64,000 nucleotides of DNA. Source: CBDFNC01 sp965249895. GTDB lineage: Bacteria > Pseudomonadota > Gammaproteobacteria > Enterobacterales > CBDFNC01. The notes under the pieces were generated by a model, which was not told where the DNA came from, searched no databases, and saw nothing but the letters and a program-made list of their open reading frames with translations. Below, in pieces: positions 9,074 through 16,094 of this stretch. Positions within the stretch are counted from its first letter, which is position 1; the number at the start of each line of letters is the position of its first letter. Where the stretch lies: assembly GCA_965249895.1 (NCBI GenBank), contig CBDFNC010000005.1:2914001-2978000 (forward strand), read 5' to 3'. A program made the translations under genes and the position numbers.

Positions 9074-10635
9074 TGGCCCTACCCATTGATATTCATGCTC
9101 TCCTAAAGGGGAGCATTATCGAAACAGAACGCATCGAATTTAAAACAGGTTGGAATCCTGAAGTAATCGTGCGTTCCATTTGTGCATTTGCCAACGATCT
9201 TAATAACCTTGGCGGCGGTTATATTATTGTTGGCGTAGCAGAGAAAGACGGTGTTGCAATCTTGCCACCTGTAGGGCTAGCAGCAAACAAACTGGATGAT
9301 ATTCAAAAAGAGCTACTTCGAGTCTGCCATTTTATTCAGCCAGATTACTTCCCTGTCGTTCACCCTGAAAAAATGGCCGACCGCTACATCCTGATTATTT
9401 GGTGTCCACCCGGACAATATCGGCCTTACAAAGCGCCAAAAACATTAGGCAAGAAAGATCAAATTAATAAGCCTTATTACGTTCGTCGTATGTCTTCCTC
9501 TGTTGAAGCAAAAGATTCCGACTTACAGCGCTTGATGGATTTTGCGGGCCGTACTCCGTTTGATAATCAAATCAACTTCCATGCCTCTATAGATGACCTG
9601 GATCAGGTACACATCAGTACCTTTTTACAAACCATCAAAAGTGACTTGAGAAACGAACAGCCAAACCTAAGTGCGGAAGAGTTGTGTCGCCAAATGCGAA
9701 TAGCCAGCGGCACAAGTGAAGCCCTTCACCCACTGAATATCGGTTTATTGATGTTTGCTGACAAGCCACACGAATTTTTCCGTGGCGCTCGCATCGAACT
9801 GATTGAATACCAAGATGACATCGGTGATAAATTCCGGGAAACCTATTTTGAAGGCCCGGTATGGATGCAGTTAAAAGAGGTGCTGCGTTACATTCAAAGC
9901 AATGTGATCAAAGAACAGATTATTAAGCTTGAAGGCCAGGCTGAAGCACACCGCTTCTATAACTATCCGTTTGAATCTTTTGAAGAAGCCATTTCTAATG
10001 CCGTGTTTCATAAAGGTTATGACAGACAAAATCCTATCGAGATAAATATTCGCCACAATAGAATTGAAATCATTAACTTCCCCGGCCCTCTGCCACCTGT
10101 TAACCAGAAAATGCTAAATAGCGATCTCATCATAGCGAAGGATTGTCGCAATAGCCGTTTAGGAGATTTCCTAAAAGAGTTGGATTTAACCGAAGGGCGC
10201 GGCACTGGCATTCCGAAAATTCGCCGGTTTATGCAGCGTAATGGCTCGCCTGAGCCAGAGTTCAATACCGATGATGACAATGTTTATTTCGTAACAATAT
10301 TGCCAATCCACCCTGATTTCATTCAGAAAAATAGCTCAGATAACGCCTCAGCCGATACTAAAGCGACCCAGTCAGCGACCCAGTCAGCGACCCAGTCGAT
10401 TCAAGTAACTGACCAAGTCGCAAATTTGCTCAATGCTCTGGCTGAAAAGCCACTCTCAACCAGTGAGCTGCTGGAAAAACTGCATTTAAAGCACAGGGCA
10501 AGCTTTAGAAAAAACTACTTGCAGCCTGCACTTGAAGCGCAGTTAATTGAATATACCATCCCTGAACATATTGGCAGCCGGATGCAAAAATACAGTATTA
10601 CACCTTTGGGCCAAAGCGTGCTACCAAAACAATAA
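9073..10635 (+). CDS. AlbA_2 (Schlafen-like)/HATPase protein with C-terminal winged helix, BREX accessory 1
   Basis: A 520-residue protein translationally coupled to brxC by a TAATG overlap. An AlbA_2/Schlafen-like domain occupies about residues 10-130 (TERIEFKTGW; GGGYIIVGVAEKDG). A GHKL-type ATPase module (HATPase_c_4) lies at about 290-400, with EEAISNAVFHKGYDR as the N box and RGTGIPKIRRFM as the G box. A linker contains three ATQS repeats, and a C-terminal winged helix covers about 440-520. This is the COG2865 'RecG-like putative transcriptional regulator' architecture. Function is unproven; the family is common in defence islands, and its place between brxC and pglX suggests it regulates or augments BREX. 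It is not one of the six core genes. A paralogue with the same first two domains lies at 18793. Confidence 0.8.
   Translation: MALPIDIHALLKGSIIETERIEFKTGWNPEVIVRSICAFANDLNNLGGGYIIVGVAEKDGVAILPPVGLAANKLDDIQKELLRVCHFIQPDYFPVVHPEKMADRYILIIWCPPGQYRPYKAPKTLGKKDQINKPYYVRRMSSSVEAKDSDLQRLMDFAGRTPFDNQINFHASIDDLDQVHISTFLQTIKSDLRNEQPNLSAEELCRQMRIASGTSEALHPLNIGLLMFADKPHEFFRGARIELIEYQDDIGDKFRETYFEGPVWMQLKEVLRYIQSNVIKEQIIKLEGQAEAHRFYNYPFESFEEAISNAVFHKGYDRQNPIEINIRHNRIEIINFPGPLPPVNQKMLNSDLIIAKDCRNSRLGDFLKELDLTEGRGTGIPKIRRFMQRNGSPEPEFNTDDDNVYFVTILPIHPDFIQKNSSDNASADTKATQSATQSATQSIQVTDQVANLLNALAEKPLSTSELLEKLHLKHRASFRKNYLQPALEAQLIEYTIPEHIGSRMQKYSITPLGQSVLPKQ
10363..10398 (+). repeat. Three tandem 12-bp units encoding ATQS
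   Basis: GCGACCCAGTCA is repeated three times head to tail (the last unit ends in G), in frame, giving ATQS-ATQS-ATQS in the linker between the ATPase and winged-helix domains. Near-perfect identity suggests recent slippage; unit changes would alter linker length without breaking the frame. Confidence 0.9.
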
Positions 10636-10671
10636 ACAGCAGCAATAGACAAGAATTGAGATAAAACGACA

Positions 10672-13600
10672 ATGAACACTAAACACTTAAAATCTTATGC
10701 TCCTAAAGCTCGCCGTGACTTTGCACAGGCGGTGATCAACCGTGCAGCCCACTTTGGTATTTATCAGGACCGCACTGCCGACGTCCAGTTTGATGGCTCC
10801 TCGGCCATCATTGAGGGCCGTGTTTTTGACAGAAAACAAGGGCAACAACGTAATACCCTTGTCAAACGCATCGAAGAGCTGGGCACTACAGATGACAAGT
10901 TAAACTATGCCCTTGGCTTTGAGCAGTTTATTAACGAAATCGCCTTTACCTGGTTCAACCGTTTAACAGCTATTCGTTATATGGAAATTAACGAATATCT
11001 GGATCACGGCTTTCGAGTATTAAGCAAAAGTGAAGGGGCTAAGTTTGGCGAAGGGTTTGAAATTCTTGGCTCAGCCGCAGATGTCGCCGAAGATCTGGAG
11101 CTAAACAAAGAAGAAATCATCGACATGGTGCTGGCAGGCAACCAGGAAGATCAGCTCTATCGCACTATTTTATTGGGCCAGTGTCATCAGCTAAGCAAAT
11201 CTATGCCTTTCATGTTTGAAAAGCTTGAAGATGCCACAGAATTACTGCTTCCTGATAACCTCACCAAAACCGACTCTATCCTAAAAGATCTGATAAATGA
11301 TGTACCTGAGGAAGGCTGGCAGGATATTGAAGTAATTGGTTGGTTATACCAATTTTATATCTCAGAACGCAAAGATATCGTGATGGGCAAGGTGGTAAAA
11401 GCAGAAGATATCCCTGCGGCCACTCAGCTGTTTACCCCTAACTGGATCGTAAAATATCTGGTTCAAAACTCCCTTGGCCATAAATGGATGCAAAGCTATC
11501 CAAATTCTGAATTAGAACAGAAAATGGAGTATTACATCACGCCCGCAGAGCAAAGTGATGAAGTGATCGCGCAGTTAAAAGCCATTACCCCAGACACTAT
11601 TAATCCAGAAGAGATCAAGATCATTGATGCCGCTTGTGGCTCAGGCCATATTCTGGTTGAAGTCTATGAGCTGCTACGTGAAATCTACCTCGAGTGTGGC
11701 TACCGCCCCCGTGAAATTCCTGAGTTGATTTTAACTAGAAACATTTATGGCTTAGATATCGACGATCGTGCAGCCCAAATGGCAGCCTTTGCGGTGATAA
11801 TGAAAGCCAGACAAGATGACAAACGCATTCTCGATCGCATTGAAAATAATGATCTACATCTGAATATCTATTCGATGCAATCATCAGTACACCTGAATAT
11901 CCCACAGCTGTGGCAACAGCTGGATCTGGAAGGAAAACACCAGGCAGGCAGCTCAACAGACCTCTTTGCGAATGAAACAAATGATGAAACCGATACTGGA
12001 AATATAAACGCTGATTTTAAGCCTTATTTTGAACTACTGAACTACCTTAAAGCACAGTTCCTACAAGCCAAAAACTTAGGTTCACTGATTGAGATTGAAG
12101 CCAAACAGCTGCAACCACTACATGCATTACAAGAAATGCTATATGGTAAACAGGCATCTAACGATACCGTGGCAGCCCCAGCTGCTGAAGTCCTGTTGCC
12201 TATTGTCAACCAAGCCATAGTGCTGGCAACACGTTATGACATGGCAGTAAAAAACCCGCCTTATATGGGTTCAAAAGGTATGAATGCCGATATTAAAGCA
12301 TTTGCCAAAAAAACCTATCCAAACTCGAAATCCGACCTCTTTGCCATGTTTATGGAGCGAGCCTTTAACCTGTTAAATAAAAATGGCTATAACGCGCAAG
12401 TGAATATGCAGGCTTGGATGTTCATTAATCGTTTCGAGACATTAAGAGGGTCACTGTTAGATATACGAAGTATATTAACGCTAGCACAATTCGGAACAAG
12501 GGCATTCTCACAGATTTCAGGGGAAGTAGTTCAAACTTGTGCTTGGGTCATGAAGAAAAAACACCAAGCTGGCTACTTACCAAGTTTTAACCGACTTGTT
12601 GAAGGTAATGAAGAAGATAAAAAAACAGCTTTATTAGAAAACCAGTATAGTTTCAAACATATATCGCAAACAGATTTTCATTTAATACCTGGTTTGCCAA
12701 TAGCTTATTGGGTACCACATAAATTATTTGATGCTTTTAAAACGTATTCAAAAATGTCAGATGTTCTAGAGCCTAGAGAAGGATTGGCAACAGGTAATAA
12801 TGAGAGGCATGTAAGATACTGGTATGAGCTCGATGAAAGCTCCATCGCGTATAGTTGTGAAAGTAGAGAAGCAGCGATATCAACAAATGCTAATTGGTTT
12901 CCATATAACAAAGGTGGAGAAAAGAAAAAGTGGTATGGGAATGACTATTTTGTCGTAAATTGGCATGACGACGGACATGAACTTCAAACGACAAAACATG
13001 CATCTGGAACTCGTATCTGGGCACATAACTTTAATCTAGATTATATATTTAGGCCAATGATAAGTTGGTCTGATATAACAACTAAAGGGCTAAGCGCTAG
13101 ATATTTTGGGGCTGGGTATTTATTTGATGCAACAGGGCTAAGTGCATTTGAAAAAAATGATAATGAGAATGTCATCTATAAATCAATAGCATTATGTAAT
13201 AGCGCTATAGGGAATTACACCTCATCTCTATTAAACCCAACTTTACATTTTAAATCTGGTGATTTCGCAAGGATGTTTTTCCCGGAAGTTACTTTACAAT
13301 CTGAAGGTATTATTAATTTAAGCAAACAAGCTGTCGAGTTATCGAAAGGAGATTTTGATAGCTTTGAAAATAGTCGAGAGTTCAATAATAACCCAATAAT
13401 ATCAAACGTTAATACCAAGTTACGTGTTGCTACTGAATCTTATTTAAAAACTTGTGAGGAATGTGTAAATAAACTATTTGAAATAGAGGGGGTAATAGAT
13501 GATATTTATATTAGTGAATTAGGAATTAATGCTGAGCTGTTTGAATGTGAAAATACTCCAACATTAATATGTAATCACAAGCATACATTTGAAAACAAAG

Positions 13601-14409
13601 AAGATAGTCAAGTTAAATTTAAATCTTGGACGATAGCCAACTATGTTAGCTATTCGATTGGATGCATGATGGGACGTTATACTCTTGAACGTGATGGTCT
13701 TATTTATGCTCAATCTGGTAATAATGGTTTTGATAAGTTAGTTGCTGCAGGTACTTACAATACCTTCCCTGCTGACGACGATGGCATTATTCCGCTGGCT
13801 TCTGAAGACTGGTTATTTGACGACGACGCAACAGCCCGTTTCCGTGCGTTTGTTAAAACTGTTTGGGGCGAAGCGTATCTACAAGAAAACATCGACTTTG
13901 TGGCAGAAAGCCTGTGCCTAGATGCTATCAAAGCTAAGAAAAACGAAAGCTCTATTGGCAGTATTCGTCGTTATCTATCGACGCAATTCTACAAAGATCA
14001 CCTGAAGACCTATAAAAAGCGTCCAATCTATTGGTTATTTAGCTCAGGGAAAGAAAAAGCCTTTGAGTGTTTAGTGTACCTGCACCGTTATAACGAAGGC
14101 ACACTATCACGTATGCGTACCGAGTATGTCACACCACTAATGGGTAAACTAGAAAGCCGCAAAACCATGCTACAAGAACACCGCGACTCAGCTACAGCTT
14201 CCGAGCAACGCGCCATGGATAAAGAACTAAAAACCATCGACAAGAAACAGGCCGAGCTTCGCAGCTTTGACGAAGAACTCAAACACTTTGCTGAAATGAA
14301 AATCAACCTGGATTTAGACGATGGCGTAAAAGTAAACTATGGCAAATTCGGCAACCTACTCGCCGATGTCAAAGCCATCCACGGTAAGAAGCCAGAGGAG
14401 TTGAACTAG
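10672..14409 (+). CDS. pglX: BREX-1 adenine-specific DNA methyltransferase PglX
   Basis: PglX, 1245 residues, the usual size for type 1 BREX. The SAM-binding motif I is DAACGSGHILVE at about residues 318-330, and the catalytic N6-adenine motif is NPPY (AVKNPPYMGSKG) near residue 526. PglX methylates one adenine in an asymmetric 6-7 bp site and so marks host DNA. The codons from about 12450 to 13740 (residues about 590-1020) are strikingly AT-rich compared with both flanks, and this block corresponds to the C-terminal target-recognition region. The C-terminus (about 1130-1245) is a coiled-coil-like helical segment. It follows the accessory gene by 36 bases. Confidence 0.95.
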   Translation: MNTKHLKSYAPKARRDFAQAVINRAAHFGIYQDRTADVQFDGSSAIIEGRVFDRKQGQQRNTLVKRIEELGTTDDKLNYALGFEQFINEIAFTWFNRLTAIRYMEINEYLDHGFRVLSKSEGAKFGEGFEILGSAADVAEDLELNKEEIIDMVLAGNQEDQLYRTILLGQCHQLSKSMPFMFEKLEDATELLLPDNLTKTDSILKDLINDVPEEGWQDIEVIGWLYQFYISERKDIVMGKVVKAEDIPAATQLFTPNWIVKYLVQNSLGHKWMQSYPNSELEQKMEYYITPAEQSDEVIAQLKAITPDTINPEEIKIIDAACGSGHILVEVYELLREIYLECGYRPREIPELILTRNIYGLDIDDRAAQMAAFAVIMKARQDDKRILDRIENNDLHLNIYSMQSSVHLNIPQLWQQLDLEGKHQAGSSTDLFANETNDETDTGNINADFKPYFELLNYLKAQFLQAKNLGSLIEIEAKQLQPLHALQEMLYGKQASNDTVAAPAAEVLLPIVNQAIVLATRYDMAVKNPPYMGSKGMNADIKAFAKKTYPNSKSDLFAMFMERAFNLLNKNGYNAQVNMQAWMFINRFETLRGSLLDIRSILTLAQFGTRAFSQISGEVVQTCAWVMKKKHQAGYLPSFNRLVEGNEEDKKTALLENQYSFKHISQTDFHLIPGLPIAYWVPHKLFDAFKTYSKMSDVLEPREGLATGNNERHVRYWYELDESSIAYSCESREAAISTNANWFPYNKGGEKKKWYGNDYFVVNWHDDGHELQTTKHASGTRIWAHNFNLDYIFRPMISWSDITTKGLSARYFGAGYLFDATGLSAFEKNDNENVIYKSIALCNSAIGNYTSSLLNPTLHFKSGDFARMFFPEVTLQSEGIINLSKQAVELSKGDFDSFENSREFNNNPIISNVNTKLRVATESYLKTCEECVNKLFEIEGVIDDIYISELGINAELFECENTPTLICNHKHTFENKEDSQVKFKSWTIANYVSYSIGCMMGRYTLERDGLIYAQSGNNGFDKLVAAGTYNTFPADDDGIIPLASEDWLFDDDATARFRAFVKTVWGEAYLQENIDFVAESLCLDAIKAKKNESSIGSIRRYLSTQFYKDHLKTYKKRPIYWLFSSGKEKAFECLVYLHRYNEGTLSRMRTEYVTPLMGKLESRKTMLQEHRDSATASEQRAMDKELKTIDKKQAELRSFDEELKHFAEMKINLDLDDGVKVNYGKFGNLLADVKAIHGKKPEELN

Positions 14410-14459
14410 TGACAAAAATAGAAACTGAAGAGCTATATGATAGGCTAGATCATGATTAA
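14409..14459 (+). other. 16-codon GTG mini-ORF between pglX and the ATPase
   Basis: A GTG overlapping the last base of the pglX stop (TAGTG) opens a 16-codon frame (MTKIETEELYDRLDHD) that ends just inside the next gene. The spacing mimics the coupled starts elsewhere in the operon. It may be the remnant of a deleted gene or a coupling leader, or it may mean nothing. Confidence 0.2.
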
Positions 14460-15507
14460 AGAGATTAAGATCAGTGAGTTTGCTAGGCACAAACAATGTC
14501 ACTGGAGCAATCATGGTCAAATAAACCTTATTATTGGCGAGAATGATAGCGGTAAAACTCAGCTGCTAAAGCTTCTTTACGCTATTGCAAAAAGTCTAAA
14601 CTCACATGCAAAAAAAGCTAAGACCACCAATGAACCCTGGTCTAATATACTGGCGAAAAAGCTGCTTTGGACATTTCAGCCTGATAACTTTGAATTAGGC
14701 AGGCTGGTCAATCGCAGCACTAAAGAAGCATTTAAAGCAGAATTCACCATACAGGATCAGCAGTACCAATTTGGTTTTGGTAAAACAACAACTAAGAGTA
14801 TTAGAGATTGTTCTGAGCCTATAAGTAATTCGTCAGATGTAAACGCTATTTATATCCCGCCCAAAGAAGTGTTATCTGCGCTAGACGCCATTGACGCAAC
14901 ACGTAAAAAGCTAGAAATACCAGGTTTTGATGATACCTATATAGACCTTATTGATGATCTTAGGTTGCCCGCCACCGAAGGTGGCATTGATAAAAACCTG
15001 GTGGCAGCATTAAAACATCTGCAAGATGCAACGGGCGGTGGCGATATTAAGCTGGAAAATGGTGAGTTTTTCTTTACCCGAGGGCGCGAAAAATATGGCA
15101 TGCGCTCTATTGCAGAAGGTATTAGAAAAATCAGTATCTTAAATCAACTAATTCGCAACCGAACCCTTAAAAATGGCAGTGTGTTATTTATTGATGAGCC
15201 TGAAACCAATCTTCACCCTAGAGCCATAATTCTTCTAGTTGAGATGCTATTTCTGATCGCAAAATCAGGGGTTCAGATCTACCTGGCGACCCATAGTGAA
15301 TTTCTGCTAAAACGCTTTGAGCAGCTGGCAAGAACCGAGCAAACAGCTAACTTTGTGCAGTTGCTTTCATTGACTTCGGCATCAGATAGTAAAAAACGCC
15401 AGTTAACCTATAGCAAAAGCGATCTACTCGACGGCCTGCCTGAAAACCCCATTATGGAGCAGTCTCTCGATCTTTATCATAAAGATGTGGAGTTAGATCT
15501 TATATGA
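14452..15507 (+). CDS. AAA/ABC-type ATPase (OLD-like, no TOPRIM), BREX accessory 2
   Basis: Stand-alone ABC-class ATPase of 351 residues. Walker A is GENDSGKT at residues 29-36, a signature-like SIAEGIRKIS lies near residue 221, Walker B is FIDEPETNLHP at about 246-256, and the H-loop is LATHSEFLL near 280. This is the AAA_15/AAA_21 architecture found in OLD, Septu and PARIS-type defence ATPases, but no TOPRIM or nuclease domain is fused. Its stop overlaps the next start by 4 bases (ATGA), so the two proteins are probably made as a pair and may form an ATPase-nuclease complex. The N-terminal motif EFARHKQCHWSNHGQINLIIGENDSGKT is typical of sensor ATPases in such pairs. The function is inferred, not shown. 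Confidence 0.75.
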   Translation: MIKEIKISEFARHKQCHWSNHGQINLIIGENDSGKTQLLKLLYAIAKSLNSHAKKAKTTNEPWSNILAKKLLWTFQPDNFELGRLVNRSTKEAFKAEFTIQDQQYQFGFGKTTTKSIRDCSEPISNSSDVNAIYIPPKEVLSALDAIDATRKKLEIPGFDDTYIDLIDDLRLPATEGGIDKNLVAALKHLQDATGGGDIKLENGEFFFTRGREKYGMRSIAEGIRKISILNQLIRNRTLKNGSVLFIDEPETNLHPRAIILLVEMLFLIAKSGVQIYLATHSEFLLKRFEQLARTEQTANFVQLLSLTSASDSKKRQLTYSKSDLLDGLPENPIMEQSLDLYHKDVELDLI

Positions 15508-16034
15508 GTGTTTATGTTGAATCTGGAGTACAAGTCACTCCTACCGATCTTGAACACCACCGTTTTTCTGATCTGCCCGCATATAAAGCGCTGAAAGGAC
15601 AACATTTAAAAGAGGTAGATTTTTGTTGGTTTCAGCCTACCGATAATAAAAACATTAAAGCCAACACCCTGGTTGGACTTGAGTTAAAAGGGTGCCTACA
15701 AAGTGACTTACCTGTAGATAAGTTATTTAACAATCTCATTGAAAAAATCAGGGATACCTTGTCTATGTTGTCAGCGGCCTGGCTAGGGATGGGTGAGGGA
15801 GCAAACCTTAGGCCACAGTTGCCAGCAAGCTATCAATCGCTACCGCAGCACGGCAAGATCAAATTAGTAATGTTAGTTAATGTAGATGAAAGCCAGACAC
15901 TGGCTCTTAAAGCCTTGCGTGAAAAACTAAAAAATAAAGCTAGAGGCATTGAAAAACTCTACGGAATAACCGTTACGCTATGTGATTTAGCCACAGCCCA
16001 AAAAATGGGCTTGCCAGTTGAAGCTGCAACTTAA
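15504..16034 (+). CDS. Small PD-(D/E)XK-like protein paired with the ATPase, BREX accessory 3
   Basis: A 176-residue protein I do not recognise as a named family. What can be seen: a hydrophobic strand with an aspartate (EVDFCWF, D39), then VGLELKG with E60 and K62, spaced like the D...ExK core of PD-(D/E)XK nucleases. A helical middle follows, then a strand-rich part (KIKLVMLVNVDES) and a C-terminal LYGITVTLCDLATA. It overlaps the ATPase gene by 4 bases, so it is probably its partner. Alternatives are a catalytically dead structural subunit, or an unrelated fold in which ELK is coincidental. There is no signal peptide or membrane segment. Confidence 0.55.
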   Translation: MSVYVESGVQVTPTDLEHHRFSDLPAYKALKGQHLKEVDFCWFQPTDNKNIKANTLVGLELKGCLQSDLPVDKLFNNLIEKIRDTLSMLSAAWLGMGEGANLRPQLPASYQSLPQHGKIKLVMLVNVDESQTLALKALREKLKNKARGIEKLYGITVTLCDLATAQKMGLPVEAAT

Positions 16035-16094
16035 CTGAAACAGGTCGAATTGTGCGCTTTCGATAAAGTGTCACTTTTTCTATGGGAAATAATA

